Assembly: GCA_944350085.1 (NCBI GenBank)
Contig: CALVNY010000003.1
Location: forward strand, 1 to 64,000
Reading direction: 5' to 3'
Length of the DNA: 64,000 nt
From: an uncultured Clostridia bacterium
GTDB taxonomy: Bacteria > Bacillota > Clostridia > Christensenellales > UBA1242
This document shows, piece by piece, positions 44,269 to 54,400 of this stretch; position 1 is the first letter of the stretch; every line of letters starts with the position of its first letter. Below the pieces are notes generated by a model, which searched no databases, had not been told where the DNA came from, and saw nothing but the letters and a program-made list of their open reading frames with translations. A program made the position numbers and the translations under genes.

Positions 44269-44381
44269 CCTTGTCTTTGTTTGTGTTTTGGGTATTTTGA
44301 GCAAATAACCATAACAACACCGTCGCGTTTGATTATTTTGCATTTATCACACATTTTTTTAACTGATGGTCTAACTTTCAT
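44265..44381 (-). CDS. rpmJ: 50S ribosomal protein L36
   Basis: This 38-residue zinc protein reads [15 protein letters not shown] and on to KHKQRQG. It carries the metal ligands Cys11, Cys14, Cys27 and His33 of the zinc-binding form. It starts 18 bases after infA with an AAGGAG site, the standard infA-rpmJ-rpsM order. It is very short but complete. Confidence 0.97.
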   Translation of the reverse strand: MKVRPSVKKMCDKCKIIKRDGVVMVICSKYPKHKQRQG

Positions 44382-44399
44382 TATATTTCTCCTTAAAAA

Positions 44400-44621
44400 T
44401 TACTTTTTTAAACGCCAAATAATTCTGCCTTTGGTTAAATCGTAAGGCGACATTTCAACTTTTACAGTGTCACCAGCCAAAATCTTTATATTGTTCATAT
44501 AAAGTTTTCCACTAATATACGCAGTAATTATAAAGCCATTTGTTAGTTTTACTTTAAAGTTTGCATTTCGTAAAACTTCAACAACCTCTCCTTCTGTTTC
44601 AATTACATCATTTTTAGACAC
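44400..44621 (-). CDS. infA: translation initiation factor IF-1
   Basis: The 73-residue S1-like barrel binds the 30S A site during initiation. It has the family core [17 protein letters not shown], then [33 protein letters not shown]. Position 3 onward diverges slightly from the usual MAKED start. Its ATG overlaps the stop of the KOW protein by one base. Confidence 0.96.
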   Translation of the reverse strand: MSKNDVIETEGEVVEVLRNANFKVKLTNGFIITAYISGKLYMNNIKILAGDTVKVEMSPYDLTKGRIIWRLKK

Positions 44622-44884
44622 TATAATATGCCTCCCAATTTATTTTTTTGATTTGTTTTTTTCAACCAAAATATTATATCACAATTATGCATAGATTTAA
44701 AGTCTAAATTTTCCATTTTACAAAGAAATTTTAAATGTTTTAAATTTTTTCTTTTTAAATTGTTCAAATTTTTAACTTTTCCATCTGTTAAATAGGCAAA
44801 ATTACCTTCTATTTTAATAACTGCATAAATTTTATTTATATCTTTTCCCTTAGTTGAAATTACTACACTATTTTCTGTAATCAT
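44621..44884 (-). CDS. KOW-domain RNA-binding protein (L14e-like)
   Basis: The 87-residue protein starts with a KOW-like barrel ([32 protein letters not shown]) followed by [15 protein letters not shown] and a variable tail. Small L14e/KOW proteins are regularly found between map and infA in Clostridia, which is where it lies. The function is not established; RNA or ribosome binding is the common expectation. It starts six bases after map. Confidence 0.8.
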   Translation of the reverse strand: MITENSVVISTKGKDINKIYAVIKIEGNFAYLTDGKVKNLNNLKRKNLKHLKFLCKMENLDFKSMHNCDIIFWLKKTNQKNKLGGIL

Positions 44885-44890
44885 AATATC

Positions 44891-45634
44891 CTATAATGTT
44901 AAAATTTCAATTCCGTTTTCTGTAATTAAAATTGTGTTTTCATAGTGACAAGATGGCTTACCATCTAATGTTTTACATGTCCAACCATCTGGCATAAATA
45001 CAACATTTCTGTTTCCCATATTAACCATAGGTTCAACGGCTAGTACCATATTTTTATTAAGTCTTGCACCCGAGCCCTTAACTCCAAAATTTGGAATAGA
45101 TGGGTCTTCATGAAGTTCTTTGCCTACACCATGACCAGTTAATTCTCTAACAATAGAATAACCATTTTTTTCAACAAATTTTTGTACAGAACTTGATATG
45201 TCACCAACATAACTTCCTGCTTTTATATTTTTAACCCCTTCAAAAAAACTTTTTTCAGTAATGTCAATTAGTCTTTTTTTGTCGCTGTCAATTTTTCCAA
45301 CAGGAAATGTTCTTGCAGCATCACTATAATATCCGTGATAAACTGCACCTGTGTCTATACTGATTATATCCCCTTCCTCTAAAACTCTATCACTAGGAAT
45401 ACCATGAACAACTTCTTCATTAACAGAAGCACATATAGTTCCAGGAAATCCGTATAATCCTTTAAAGGCAGGCTTACAACCTTTGCTTAAAATAAAATCG
45501 TATGCAAGTTTATCCAAATGTTTTGTTGTAACACCCGGTTTTATTTCTTTTTTAAGCATTTCTAGCGTTAATTTAGTAACTTCACACGCTTTTCTTATAA
45601 GTTTTATTTCTTCTTCATTTTTAATCTTAATCAT
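44891..45634 (-). CDS. map: methionine aminopeptidase, type I
   Basis: Map removes the initiator methionine from new proteins. The 247-residue protein has the metal ligands in SIDTGAVYHGYYSDAARTF (two Asp), the GHGVGKELHEDPSIPNFG histidine, and the glutamates in AVEPM and HYENTILI. I take ATG 45634, six bases after AGGTGAG; a GTG three codons earlier overlaps that site. The start overlaps the adk stop by eight bases. Confidence 0.96.
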   Translation of the reverse strand: MIKIKNEEEIKLIRKACEVTKLTLEMLKKEIKPGVTTKHLDKLAYDFILSKGCKPAFKGLYGFPGTICASVNEEVVHGIPSDRVLEEGDIISIDTGAVYHGYYSDAARTFPVGKIDSDKKRLIDITEKSFFEGVKNIKAGSYVGDISSSVQKFVEKNGYSIVRELTGHGVGKELHEDPSIPNFGVKGSGARLNKNMVLAVEPMVNMGNRNVVFMPDGWTCKTLDGKPSCHYENTILITENGIEILTL

Positions 45635-46274
45635 TGTTCTCACCTATTATGTTAACCAAATGATTAAAAATGCTAGATATTTGCTCATCAACATTTTTAC
45701 TTTCAAATTCTTTTTGGTTTACAACCTTTAAAATACCCTTATTTTTATAGTAGTCAACCAGTGGAAGTGCTTCTTTATTGTAAGTGGCAATTCTTTCATT
45801 AGTTTTGTAAGCATCGCTTCTAATATAAAGTTCTCCACCACATTTTTCACAAGTGCTTTTACTATAATTGTGAATATTATAAATTGCTCCACAATCTTTG
45901 CATGTCCTTCTAGACATTGCCCTTTCCCTAATTTCATCTTCATCTACATCAAGCAAAATTGCAATATCAACATTAGCAATTTTGTCTAATTCAACTGCTT
46001 GGGGTATTGTTCTAGGAAAACCATCTAAAATGTAACCATTTTTACAGTCTTCATTTGAAATTCTGCCTTTAAGCATATTTATTGAAACTTCGTCTGGCAC
46101 AAAGTGACCATTATCAATATAACTTTGTGCCAAAATTCCTAGTTCCGTTTTATTCGCAATTTCTTTTCTAAATAAATCACCAGTGGATATATGAGGAATA
46201 TTATAATATTTTGTTAAAAGTTCAGCCTGAGTGCCTTTACCACAGCCCGGCATTCCTAACAATACAATAATCAT
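45627..46274 (-). CDS. adk: adenylate kinase, zinc-lid type
   Basis: Adk balances ATP, ADP and AMP. The 215-residue protein has the P-loop GMPGCGKGT (7-15), the AMP site DGFPRT, and a long lid with a zinc site formed by Cys125, Cys128, Cys142 and Cys145, typical of Gram-positive enzymes. It lies between secY and map, its standard place, eight bases after secY. Confidence 0.97.
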   Translation of the reverse strand: MIIVLLGMPGCGKGTQAELLTKYYNIPHISTGDLFRKEIANKTELGILAQSYIDNGHFVPDEVSINMLKGRISNEDCKNGYILDGFPRTIPQAVELDKIANVDIAILLDVDEDEIRERAMSRRTCKDCGAIYNIHNYSKSTCEKCGGELYIRSDAYKTNERIATYNKEALPLVDYYKNKGILKVVNQKEFESKNVDEQISSIFNHLVNIIGENND

Positions 46275-46282
46275 ATAAACTC

Positions 46283-47590
46283 CTATTTATTTAAAAATCC
46301 TTTATAATTTCGCATTAACATTAATGCTTCTAATTGTTTGTCGAATTCAATTGCAACACTAACAACGATTAGTAGTCCTGTTGCACTAAATGCACTTGTT
46401 AGCCCACTGCCACCAATTATTCCAAATATTAAACTTGGAACTAAAGCAATAAATGCTAAGAAAGTTGCACCAAATAGAGTAATTCTATTTGAAATTTTCT
46501 TTAAATATTCAGCAGTTGGTTTTCCAGGACGAATTCCAGGAATAAATCCGCCGTTTTGTTGAATATTTTTTGAAACATCTTCTGGATTAAATTGAATTTG
46601 TGTCCAGAAATATGCAAAGAATAAAATCAATAAACACATTACAACAATGTATATTATACTGCCTGTACCTAGCCACTCTGTATACCATTTTGCAAATCCA
46701 GAACTTGTGTCAGCATCAAAAATGCTTATTAAAAGTTGTGGAAAAGATAGTAAACTCATAGCAAATATTATTGGCATAACACCTGTTGCATTAACCCTAA
46801 TAGGAATATGTGTAGATTGTCCACCATACATTTTTCTGCCCTTAACTTGTTTAGCATATTGAACAGGAACTTTCCTTTCGGCTAAGTCCATAAATACAAT
46901 AAAACCAAATACAAAAATTAAAGCAATTATAAATAAAACTAATGGTAAAATTCCAGATGTGTCGCCTTTAAAAATTAATGATAAATTATTAAATATTGCA
47001 ACACCTGCACTAGATAAAATACCTACAAATATTAATAAAGATTGTCCATTGCCAACACCAATTCCTGTAATTCTTTCACCTAACCAGAAAGTAAACATTG
47101 AGCCAGCAACTAGTGTTAAAACAACAATAGTTCCAACAACCCAAGCAGGACATTCAAATCCAAACATGCTTGTGTTTAAAATATTTTGTTTGTTAAATGC
47201 TATAACAATAGCAATACTTTGTGCCAAAGCCAAAATTAATGCACATATTTTGGTATATAAACCAATTCTTTTTTTGCCTTCTTCACCTTGTTTGCTAAGC
47301 CTTTCCCAACTAGGAATTGCAATAGTTAAAAGTTGAATAATAATTGATGCACTAATATATGGTGAAATACCAAGTGCTAAAATTGCACCTTGGGATAACG
47401 CACCACCAGAAATGGAACTTAAAAGTTGTAAAAATTCTTGTCCTTCAATTGCATTACTAAATTCGTTAATATTTAATCCTGCAACTGGCAAGAAACAACC
47501 AATTCTATAAATTAACAATAATAACAATGTTAATAAAATTTTATTTCTAATTTCTTTTACTTTAAAAGCATTTGCTATAGTTTTAAACAT
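46283..47590 (-). CDS. secY: protein translocase channel SecY
   Basis: The 435-residue protein has ten membrane helices with the plug region after helix 1 (LPVAGLNI), the conserved FAYFWTQIQFNPEDVSKNIQQNGGFIPGIRPG segment and the cytoplasmic loop ERKVPVQYAKQVKGRKMYGGQSTHIP, both of which contact SecA and the ribosome. It pairs with SecG at 23.5 kb. Its ATG overlaps the rplO stop by one base. Confidence 0.97.
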   Translation of the reverse strand: MFKTIANAFKVKEIRNKILLTLLLLLIYRIGCFLPVAGLNINEFSNAIEGQEFLQLLSSISGGALSQGAILALGISPYISASIIIQLLTIAIPSWERLSKQGEEGKKRIGLYTKICALILALAQSIAIVIAFNKQNILNTSMFGFECPAWVVGTIVVLTLVAGSMFTFWLGERITGIGVGNGQSLLIFVGILSSAGVAIFNNLSLIFKGDTSGILPLVLFIIALIFVFGFIVFMDLAERKVPVQYAKQVKGRKMYGGQSTHIPIRVNATGVMPIIFAMSLLSFPQLLISIFDADTSSGFAKWYTEWLGTGSIIYIVVMCLLILFFAYFWTQIQFNPEDVSKNIQQNGGFIPGIRPGKPTAEYLKKISNRITLFGATFLAFIALVPSLIFGIIGGSGLTSAFSATGLLIVVSVAIEFDKQLEALMLMRNYKGFLNK

Positions 47591-48036
47591 TATAGCACCT
47601 CTACTTTACCACCAGCGGATAAAATTTTTTGCACAGCACTATCTGTGAATTTGTTTGCTTTAACAGTTAAAGCCTTAGTTAATTCACCATTGCCTAGCAC
47701 TTTTAATCCATAAGGGGCAACTTTATTTATTAATTTCTTTTCTAATAGTAATTCAACTGTAACAACAGTTTTGTCATTAAATACATTTAGATCACAAACA
47801 TTAATAATGTTGTATTCTTTTTTGAATATTTTGTTGTTAAAGCCCCTTCTTGGAAGTCTTCTGATTAAAGGCATTTGGCCACCTTCGAAGCCTGGGCGAA
47901 CACCACCACCACTTCTAGCATTTTGACCTTTATTACCTTTACCACTTGTTTTACCTAAACCAGAACCTATACCTCTACCTAATCTTTTAGGAGATTTTGT
48001 TGAGTTAGGAGCTGGAGCAATTTCGTGTAATTTCAT
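47590..48036 (-). CDS. rplO: 50S ribosomal protein L15
   Basis: The 148-residue L15 has the glycine-rich start [38 protein letters not shown], which threads into 23S rRNA, and a globular C-terminal half ending in [15 protein letters not shown]. It starts 14 bases after rpmD. Confidence 0.97.
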   Translation of the reverse strand: MKLHEIAPAPNSTKSPKRLGRGIGSGLGKTSGKGNKGQNARSGGGVRPGFEGGQMPLIRRLPRRGFNNKIFKKEYNIINVCDLNVFNDKTVVTVELLLEKKLINKVAPYGLKVLGNGELTKALTVKANKFTDSAVQKILSAGGKVEVL

Positions 48037-48050
48037 TTCGCTTAAACCTC

Positions 48051-48491
48051 CTATATTTCTTCAACATTAACTAGATGTTTAACTTTAAAAATCATTCCAC
48101 GAGTAGCAGGATTATCTGGCAAAACATTACTTGAATGTAATTTGTTTAAACCTAAACTTCTAACTACCAATGCTTGTTTTTTATTGTAACCAATTGTACT
48201 TCTAACTAATGTAACTTTTATTTGTTTAACTGGTTTAGTTTCAGTTTTAGTAACAACTTTTGTTTCAACTGTTTTAGTTGCAGGAGTTTTTTCAACTTTT
48301 GTTTCAGCCTTAACTTCTACATTCTTTTTAGCAGTTGTTGTTTTTGTAGTTGTTGTTGTTTTTTTAGTTGTTGTTGATTTTGTTGAATTTGTTTTAGTTG
48401 TTGTAGTTTTTTTAGCAGCAGTTTTAGCCCCTGTGCTAGTTTTAGCAGCAGTGGTTTTAGTTGCTGTTTTTGTAGTTTTTGCTTCAGCCAT
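48051..48491 (-). CDS. rpmD: 50S ribosomal protein L30 with long N-terminal extension
   Basis: The last 58 residues are a complete L30 ([28 protein letters not shown] and on). They are preceded by about 88 residues of Lys/Thr/Ala-rich low-complexity sequence, making 146 residues against the usual 60. The extension is in frame with the only good ribosome site, AGGTGA before ATG 48491, and no internal start near the L30 domain has one. The extension is histone-H1-like and should be disordered and basic. The DNA beneath it is a GTT/TTG-rich simple repeat, so it may have grown by slippage. Confidence 0.93.
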   Translation of the reverse strand: MAEAKTTKTATKTTAAKTSTGAKTAAKKTTTTKTNSTKSTTTKKTTTTTKTTTAKKNVEVKAETKVEKTPATKTVETKVVTKTETKPVKQIKVTLVRSTIGYNKKQALVVRSLGLNKLHSSNVLPDNPATRGMIFKVKHLVNVEEI

Positions 48492-48502
48492 ACTTCACCT
48501 AC

Positions 48503-49054
48503 CTATCTAATTTCTTCTATGGTTTTTCCTCTAAGTGCAGCAACTTCTTCAATGCTTTTTAATTGCATTAATCCATTAAGTGTTGCACGAGCACAATTTA
48601 TTTTTGCTCTTGAACCATGAATTTTACTTGTAACATCTTTTATTCCAACTAATTCAACAACTGGTCTAACAGCACCACCTGCAATTACTCCAGTACCTTC
48701 TTTTGCTGGCATAAGAATTACTGTACTTCTGCCATATTTACCGATAACTTCATGTGGAATTGTTGTACCATCAAGTGAAATTTTAACCATACGTTTTTTA
48801 GCGTCCATAGTTGCTTTTTCAATTGCTTGTGGAACTTCTGCTGCTTTTCCTGTACCAATACCTACTTGACCCTTTTTGTCGCCACATACTACTAGTGCAG
48901 AGAAACGCATTGTTCTACCGCCTTTAACAACTTTGGTTACACGGTTAACATTTACTAATTTCTTTTCAATTGCATCTACTTCTTTTTCTTTGCTAAAAGT
49001 TCTTTTTTCTCTTGGTTTTCTTTCAGCGTTATGTTTGTTTTCATTATTTTGCAT
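48503..49054 (-). CDS. rpsE: 30S ribosomal protein S5
   Basis: S5 shapes the mRNA entry tunnel and affects decoding accuracy. The 183-residue protein has [28 protein letters not shown]-like [17 protein letters not shown], and the C-terminal domain with [18 protein letters not shown] place the start at ATG 49054, eight bases after AGAGG, since the GTG at 49063 abuts that site. About 25 charged residues precede the conserved core. Confidence 0.97.
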   Translation of the reverse strand: MQNNENKHNAERKPREKRTFSKEKEVDAIEKKLVNVNRVTKVVKGGRTMRFSALVVCGDKKGQVGIGTGKAAEVPQAIEKATMDAKKRMVKISLDGTTIPHEVIGKYGRSTVILMPAKEGTGVIAGGAVRPVVELVGIKDVTSKIHGSRAKINCARATLNGLMQLKSIEEVAALRGKTIEEIR

Positions 49055-49066
49055 AACATTCACCTC

Positions 49067-49435
49067 TTAAAACTCTAAACCAGCGCTTCTTGCGCCATCT
49101 GCTAATGCTTTAACTCTGCCTGTGTATAAGTAACCTGCTCTATCAAAAACAACTTTCTTAATACCTTTTTTAATTGCAAGTTTTGCAACTGCTTCGCCAA
49201 CCATTGTTGCAGATTCGGTTTTGGTTTTTCCTTCTAATTTTTTTGCTAACTCTTTGTTAGTAGTAGATGAACTAACTAAGGTAACACCGTTTACATCGTC
49301 AATAACTTGTGCGTAGATATGAGTTAAGCTTCTGTAAACACTAAGTCTTGGGCGTTCAGGAGTGCCTTTAACCTTGCTTCTAACTTTTATAGCACGGCTT
49401 TTACGCAATGCGTTTTTATTTTTCTTACTTACCAT
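49067..49435 (-). CDS. rplR: 50S ribosomal protein L18
   Basis: The 122-residue L18 binds 5S rRNA. It has the basic N-terminus, [18 protein letters not shown], and the family end [28 protein letters not shown]. It lies 13 bases after rplF. Confidence 0.97.
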   Translation of the reverse strand: MVSKKNKNALRKSRAIKVRSKVKGTPERPRLSVYRSLTHIYAQVIDDVNGVTLVSSSTTNKELAKKLEGKTKTESATMVGEAVAKLAIKKGIKKVVFDRAGYLYTGRVKALADGARSAGLEF

Positions 49436-49448
49436 TACATTTCACCTC

Positions 49449-49988
49449 TTACTTTTTACCTGTCTTTCTTTCTTTACGCACAACTACTTCGTCAACATAA
49501 GTAATACCATATGCATGATATGGTTCTACTGGTTTAATATCTCTAACTCTTGCTGCAAATTGGCCAACAAGTTCTTTATCAATACCTTTAACTGTTATAA
49601 CAGTTTTATCGCAAGATAAAGTAATACCTGGAATAGCCTTTACTTCAACTGGGTGAGAGAACCCAATATTTAAAACAACATTTGGACCACTCATGCTTGC
49701 TTTAAAACCAACACCATTGATGTTTAATTGTTTTTGGTAACCTTTTGTTACTCCAACAACCATATTTTCAACTAATTGTCTGTATAAACCGTGTAATGCA
49801 CGAGTTTCATCTTTATCGTTGTTTCTTGAAACTAAAATTTCATTATTTTCAACTTTAAATTGAATATCCTTGCTAGGAAATTCTCTTGTTAATGTTCCCA
49901 AAGGACCTTTAACTGTAACTTTACCATTGTTGTTTTCAAATGTTACAGATGATGGTAATTCAATAGGTTTTCTTCCGATTCTACTCAT
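49449..49988 (-). CDS. rplF: 50S ribosomal protein L6
   Basis: The 179-residue L6 stands near the factor-binding centre. It starts MSRIGRKPIELPSSV, has two related alpha/beta domains, and ends with GIDKELVGQFAARVRDIKPVEPYHAYGITY, the conserved C-terminal signature. It lies 12 bases after rpsH. Confidence 0.97.
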   Translation of the reverse strand: MSRIGRKPIELPSSVTFENNNGKVTVKGPLGTLTREFPSKDIQFKVENNEILVSRNNDKDETRALHGLYRQLVENMVVGVTKGYQKQLNINGVGFKASMSGPNVVLNIGFSHPVEVKAIPGITLSCDKTVITVKGIDKELVGQFAARVRDIKPVEPYHAYGITYVDEVVVRKERKTGKK

Positions 49989-50000
49989 AATTTAAACCTC

Positions 50001-50396
50001 CTACCACACATAAGCAAGCACTTCGCCACCGATTTTTTCGGCTCTTGCTTGTCTATCTGTCATTAATCCTTTTGATGTGGAAACAATAGCAATTCCTAAT
50101 CCATTAAGAACTTTTGGAAGGTCTTCATAACCAGCATAAATTCTTAAACCTGGTTTAGAAATTCTTTTTATTCCATTAATTACTCTTTCGTTGTTTGGAC
50201 CATATTTTAATGTAATTTTAATTACACTATCAACGCCTTCACCAACTACTTCATAAGCAGAAATATATCCTTCATTTAACAATACTTCTGCAATGTTAAC
50301 TTTTGTTTTAGAAGTAGGAATAGATACTTCTTTATGTTTTGCAATAATTGCATTACGAATTCTTGTAAGCATATCTGCGATTGGATCGTTCATCAT
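50001..50396 (-). CDS. rpsH: 30S ribosomal protein S8
   Basis: The 131-residue S8 binds the central 16S domain. It has [14 protein letters not shown] at the start and the signature [28 protein letters not shown] at the end. ATG codons 1 and 2 are adjacent; AGGAGG fits the first. It lies 17 bases after the S14 gene. Confidence 0.97.
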   Translation of the reverse strand: MMNDPIADMLTRIRNAIIAKHKEVSIPTSKTKVNIAEVLLNEGYISAYEVVGEGVDSVIKITLKYGPNNERVINGIKRISKPGLRIYAGYEDLPKVLNGLGIAIVSTSKGLMTDRQARAEKIGGEVLAYVW

Positions 50397-50413
50397 TTAT
50401 CATTTCCTCCTTC

Positions 50414-50599
50414 TTACCAACTACTCTTTTTAAAACCAGGAATTTCACCTTTGTATGCTAATTCTCTGAAACAGATTCTGCAAATGCCATATTTTTTAAG
50501 CACTGAGTGAGGTCTGCCACAAAGACTGCAACGAGTGTATTCCCTAGTACTAAATTTTTGTGCTTTTTTATTTTTTTCAATTAATGCTTTTCTTGCCAT
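50414..50599 (-). CDS. rpsN: 30S ribosomal protein S14, type Z (zinc)
   Basis: The 61-residue short S14 keeps four zinc ligands, Cys24, Cys27, Cys40 and Cys43, in [21 protein letters not shown], and ends in the usual GFKKSSW. This is the zinc-dependent form common in Gram-positive bacteria. It lies 21 bases after rplE. Confidence 0.97.
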   Translation of the reverse strand: MARKALIEKNKKAQKFSTREYTRCSLCGRPHSVLKKYGICRICFRELAYKGEIPGFKKSSW

Positions 50600-50620
50600 A
50601 TTAATTCTCCTTTAAAACCC

Positions 50621-51172
50621 TTACTTTTTGAAAGGCAAACCTAAGTTTTCCAACAAAGATTTAGCTTCCTTATCAGATTTTGCGGTTGTAACAAATATAA
50701 CATCTAACCCTCTGACTTTATCAATTTTTTCGTAAGATATTTCAGGGAATATTAATTGTTCTGTTAAACCAAGTGAATAGTTTCCTTTTCCATCAAAAGC
50801 TTTTGAACTAACGCCTTGGAAGTCACGAACACGAGGCAAAGCTATTGTAATTAATTTTTCTAAAAATTCATACATAATTTCGCCACGAAGTGTAACTTTT
50901 GCACCAACTTTTTGTCCTGCTCTTAATTTGAAATTTGCAATAGACTTTTTAGCAGTTGTAACTAATGGTTTTTGTCCAGTAATTAGTGCAAGTTCTTCAA
51001 CTGCTTTATTGAAAGATTGTGTATTGTCTTTAACATCGCCAAGTCCACGGCTAACAACAATTTTATCTAACTTTGGAACTTCGTTAACATTTTTATAGCC
51101 ATATTCTTTTGTTAATGCTGGAACAACATCTTTAACATAATGAACATACATTCTATTATCTTTTTTAGCCAT
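50621..51172 (-). CDS. rplE: 50S ribosomal protein L5
   Basis: The 183-residue L5 joins 5S rRNA to the large subunit and touches P-site tRNA. Conserved parts include [34 protein letters not shown] and the end [23 protein letters not shown]. It begins two bases after the rplX stop, so the two are coupled. Confidence 0.97.
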   Translation of the reverse strand: MAKKDNRMYVHYVKDVVPALTKEYGYKNVNEVPKLDKIVVSRGLGDVKDNTQSFNKAVEELALITGQKPLVTTAKKSIANFKLRAGQKVGAKVTLRGEIMYEFLEKLITIALPRVRDFQGVSSKAFDGKGNYSLGLTEQLIFPEISYEKIDKVRGLDVIFVTTAKSDKEAKSLLENLGLPFKK

Positions 51173-51174
51173 TA

Positions 51175-51684
51175 TTACTTATCTCCTCCGTTCCTAGTAA
51201 TTGATTTTTTTGGTGCAGTTTTGCTTGCACTCTTTTTAGCAGGTGCTTTTTTAGTTTCAGTTGATTTTTTTGTTACTGCTTTTTTTGCAGTTGTTGTTTT
51301 TTCTTCAACTTTTGCTTCTGCTGGTTTTGATTTGCTAACAGCTTTTGCTGTTGTTGTCTTTTTAACTTTTTCATCTAAACTTGCTCCACAATGTTTACAA
51401 GTACGAGTTGATTTTCCATCAACAACTTTATTTGAAACACGTGTTGCTTTTTTACAACTTGGGCAAACTAATTGAACATTACTTACATTAATTTTGCCTT
51501 CTGTTTTAACTATTGCGCTTTTTTCTTGTGCATTTCTTGCTTTTTTGTTTTTTGATATAATATTAACACCTTCAACAACTACAGAATTATCAGAAGGATT
51601 TGCTACTAATATTTTACCTGTTTTACCTTTGTCACGACCAGCAAGAACTACAACATTGTCGCCTTTTTTAACATGTAATTTCAT
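51175..51684 (-). CDS. rplX: 50S ribosomal protein L24 with C-terminal extension
   Basis: The first 105 or so residues are a normal L24: KOW motif ([20 protein letters not shown]) and the zinc-ribbon-like [12 protein letters not shown] ... CKHCG. About 65 further residues form a Lys/Ala/Thr-rich tail ([18 protein letters not shown] and similar), ending TRNGGDK. The total of 169 is well above the usual 100-110. The tail is the same kind of sequence as the L30 extension in this operon. It is translated in frame with no break. Confidence 0.94.
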   Translation of the reverse strand: MKLHVKKGDNVVVLAGRDKGKTGKILVANPSDNSVVVEGVNIISKNKKARNAQEKSAIVKTEGKINVSNVQLVCPSCKKATRVSNKVVDGKSTRTCKHCGASLDEKVKKTTTAKAVSKSKPAEAKVEEKTTTAKKAVTKKSTETKKAPAKKSASKTAPKKSITRNGGDK

Positions 51685-51693
51685 ACTTTCCTC

Positions 51694-52062
51694 CTATAAA
51701 ACTTCTGGTGCTAAAGATATTATTTTCATATAGCCCTTATCTCTTAATTCACGAGCAATAGGTCCAAAGATACGAGTACCCTTTGGTAGTTTTTGGTTGT
51801 CAATTATTACTGCTGCATTGTCGTCAAAACGAAGATATGAACCATCTGGTCTTTGAATACCTTTTGATGTTCTAACTACAACTGCTTTAACAACATCACC
51901 TTTTTTAACAACACCACCAGGAGTAGCAGTTTTTACTGATGCTACAATGATATCACCAATGTTACCACTTCTTCTGAATGAGCCACCTAGTACTCTAATA
52001 CACATAATTGTCTTTGCACCTGTGTTATCAGCAACTTTTAATATTGATTGTGGTTGTATCAT
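51694..52062 (-). CDS. rplN: 50S ribosomal protein L14
   Basis: The 122-residue L14 forms an intersubunit bridge. It starts [17 protein letters not shown] and has the family signature in [24 protein letters not shown]. It is unmodified in length and lies nine bases before rplX. Confidence 0.97.
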   Translation of the reverse strand: MIQPQSILKVADNTGAKTIMCIRVLGGSFRRSGNIGDIIVASVKTATPGGVVKKGDVVKAVVVRTSKGIQRPDGSYLRFDDNAAVIIDNQKLPKGTRIFGPIARELRDKGYMKIISLAPEVL

Positions 52063-52073
52063 AATTTTACTCC

Positions 52074-52337
52074 TTATCTTGCTCTTTCAATTACTCTTAG
52101 TAATCTGAAATATTTATCTTTACTTAAATGGCGTGTTTCTTCGATTTCAACAGTATCACCAACATGCGCTTCATTTAATTCATCATGTGCTTTAAACTTT
52201 TTAGTTTGTTTAAATACTTTTCCATAAATAGGATGACGCTTATTTGAAACAACTGCAACTGTTATTGTTTTGTCCATTTTGTCACTAACAACAGTTCCTA
52301 TTTTTGTTCTTCTTTCATTTCTTTCTAACTTTTCCAT
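52074..52337 (-). CDS. rpsQ: 30S ribosomal protein S17
   Basis: The 87-residue OB-fold S17 has [16 protein letters not shown] and [19 protein letters not shown], with [20 protein letters not shown] at the end. It lies eight bases after rpmC. Confidence 0.97.
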   Translation of the reverse strand: MEKLERNERRTKIGTVVSDKMDKTITVAVVSNKRHPIYGKVFKQTKKFKAHDELNEAHVGDTVEIEETRHLSKDKYFRLLRVIERAR

Positions 52338-52345
52338 ATATCCTC

Positions 52346-52552
52346 CTACTTACTTGCCTTATTATTTAACTCGCGTTCAGTTAAAATTGTTTTTGCTTTT
52401 GCAATGTCCTTTTTAACTGCCACTAGTTGCATAGGATTTGTTAATTGACCGGTAGCATGAGAAAAGCGTAAATTAAATAATTCTTGTTTAAGTTCTTTAA
52501 TTTTAGCATTTAACTCATCATTGGTCATTTCTCTTAATTCTTTTGCTTTCAT
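52346..52552 (-). CDS. rpmC: 50S ribosomal protein L29
   Basis: The 68-residue helical L29 lies at the exit-tunnel rim. It has [37 protein letters not shown], the family pattern. Its ATG overlaps the rplP stop by one base. Confidence 0.97.
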   Translation of the reverse strand: MKAKELREMTNDELNAKIKELKQELFNLRFSHATGQLTNPMQLVAVKKDIAKAKTILTERELNNKASK

Positions 52553-52995
52553 TATTCATTACCGCCTTTATCAAGATTTTCTTCCATTCCGGCTTTTGAT
52601 ACAAATTTTGTTTTGCATGGAAGTTTATGACCTGCTAAACGCATTGCTTCTCTTGCAGATGATTCTGGAACACCTGCGATTTCAAATAAAACTCTACCCG
52701 GTTTGATTACAGCAACCCAATATTCTGGTGCACCTTTACCTTTACCCATACGAGTTCCAGCAGGTTTTTTAGAAACTGGTTTGTGAGGGAACACATTAAT
52801 CCAAACTTGTCCACCACGCTTTGTGTAACGGTTAATTGCAACACGCGCAGCTTCAATTTGGTTAGCAGTCATCCAACAAGGTTCAGTAGCAACTAATGCA
52901 TATTCACCATAAGCAATCTTATTACCTTTTGTTGCTACACCTGTCATTCTACCACGAAATTGTTTTCTTCTTTTTACTCTTTTAGGCATTAACAT
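52552..52995 (-). CDS. rplP: 50S ribosomal protein L16
   Basis: The 147-residue L16 helps to position A-site tRNA. It has [16 protein letters not shown] at the start and [27 protein letters not shown] in the middle. The start at 52995 fits AGGAGG nine bases upstream and gives the usual MLxPKR beginning. It overlaps the rpsC end by 14 bases. Confidence 0.97.
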   Translation of the reverse strand: MLMPKRVKRRKQFRGRMTGVATKGNKIAYGEYALVATEPCWMTANQIEAARVAINRYTKRGGQVWINVFPHKPVSKKPAGTRMGKGKGAPEYWVAVIKPGRVLFEIAGVPESSAREAMRLAGHKLPCKTKFVSKAGMEENLDKGGNE

Positions 52996-53674
52996 TAGGT
53001 GTTACCTCCTTTTTATCGTCAGTTGTTTCTTTAACTATTTTCTTAGTTAAAATTTCACCTTTGCAAATCCAAACTTTAACACCAAGTACACCGTATGTTG
53101 TGTGTGCTTCAACATTTGCATAGTCAATGTCTGCTCTAAGAGTGTGAAGTGGTAGTCTGCCTTCATGATAATGTTCACTTCTAGCAATTTCTGCCCCATC
53201 AAGTCTTCCGCTTACCATAACTTTGCAACCAACTGCTCCTGCACGCATAACTTTTTGCATACCTTGTTTCATTGCTCTTCTAAAACTCATACGTTTTTCA
53301 AGCATTTGAGCAATACTTTGTGCAACAAGTGAAGCATCTAAATCTGGTTTTTTAACTTCTTTAATGTTTACACTAACATTTTTGTTTGTAGTAAGTTTTG
53401 CAACTTCTTTCTTTATGTCTTCAACACCTGCACCTTTTGTTCCAATTAAAACTCCTGGGCGTGATGTGAAAATATCAACAATCAATCTATTAGCAGTTCT
53501 TTCAATATCAACTTTTGAAATGCCACATTGATTATATTTTTTTGTAATATGTTTTCTAATATTTTGGTCTTCTAATAAAAATTTAGAAATATCTTTTTTA
53601 TTTGCCATCCAAGATGAACTCCAATCTTTATTAACACCAACTCTTAATCCATGAGGACTAACTTTTTGACCCAT
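52982..53674 (-). CDS. rpsC: 30S ribosomal protein S3
   Basis: The 230-residue S3 lines the mRNA entry tunnel. It has the KH domain ([23 protein letters not shown]) and the C-terminal signature [38 protein letters not shown] short variable tail follows ([10 protein letters not shown]). It lies 14 bases after rplV. Confidence 0.97.
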   Translation of the reverse strand: MGQKVSPHGLRVGVNKDWSSSWMANKKDISKFLLEDQNIRKHITKKYNQCGISKVDIERTANRLIVDIFTSRPGVLIGTKGAGVEDIKKEVAKLTTNKNVSVNIKEVKKPDLDASLVAQSIAQMLEKRMSFRRAMKQGMQKVMRAGAVGCKVMVSGRLDGAEIARSEHYHEGRLPLHTLRADIDYANVEAHTTYGVLGVKVWICKGEILTKKIVKETTDDKKEVTPNVNA

Positions 53675-53688
53675 AATTCACCTCGTCC

Positions 53689-54078
53689 TTATTTCTTTAC
53701 TACATCAAGTATAATTGTGATGTGGCAAGTTCTTTTTATTATTGTGTCAACCCCACCTCTTCCTCTAAAAGAAACTCTTTTAAATGAAGGTCCTTGGTCT
53801 GCAAAACATTCTGCAACATATAAATCATCTTTATTTAAGCCGTTGTTGTGTTCTGCATTTGCTGCTGCTGAATTTAACACTTTCAAAACTGGAGCAGCTG
53901 ATAAACTTGTGTTGTTAACTAGGATTGCTTTTGCAACATTGTATTCTTTACCACGAATTGTGTCCAAAACTCTTTTTGCTTTTGAAGCACCCATTCTAAC
54001 ATACTTTGCAACTGCACAAGGGCGGGTATCTTTATTTTCTTGTATTTTTGCTGTTTTTTCTTTAATTCTTTTTGCCAT
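53689..54078 (-). CDS. rplV: 50S ribosomal protein L22
   Basis: The 129-residue L22 reaches into the exit tunnel with its beta hairpin. It has AKYVRMGASKAKRVLDTIRGKEYNVAKAIL and the loop SFKRVSFRGRGGVDTIIKRTCHITI. About 18 extra charged residues precede the core. An AGGAGG-like GGGAGG site precedes its ATG. Confidence 0.97.
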   Translation of the reverse strand: MAKRIKEKTAKIQENKDTRPCAVAKYVRMGASKAKRVLDTIRGKEYNVAKAILVNNTSLSAAPVLKVLNSAAANAEHNNGLNKDDLYVAECFADQGPSFKRVSFRGRGGVDTIIKRTCHITIILDVVKK

Positions 54079-54098
54079 GTTTTAATACCTCCCCTTTA

Positions 54099-54389
54099 TT
54101 AACCTTTTTTACCTGTGGTGGTAACTTTCTTTTCTCCTGCATGACCTCTAAATGTTCTTGTAGGAGCAAATTCACCCAATTTGTGTCCAATCATATCAAT
54201 TGTGCAATATACGGGAATATGCTTCATTCCGTTATGAACAGCAATTGTATGTCCAACAAATTCAGGGTAAATTGTAGATGAACGCGACCAAGTTTTAACA
54301 ACTTGTTTTTTGCCACTTTCATTCATTTCAACTATTCTTTTCATTAACCTTTCTTCAACATAAGGTTTTTTCTTTAATGACCTTGACAT
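54099..54389 (-). CDS. rpsS: 30S ribosomal protein S19
   Basis: The 96-residue S19 sits in the small-subunit head. It has [18 protein letters not shown], the signature [29 protein letters not shown], and [14 protein letters not shown]. It lies 11 bases after rplB. Confidence 0.97.
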   Translation of the reverse strand: MSRSLKKKPYVEERLMKRIVEMNESGKKQVVKTWSRSSTIYPEFVGHTIAVHNGMKHIPVYCTIDMIGHKLGEFAPTRTFRGHAGEKKVTTTGKKG

Positions 54390-54400
54390 ATTTTACTCCC

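Noticed and set aside
48051-48491. The L30 extension as a separate gene or a wrong start
   Set aside because: The frame is continuous, the only good ribosome site is at 48491, and L24 in the same operon shows a similar tail.
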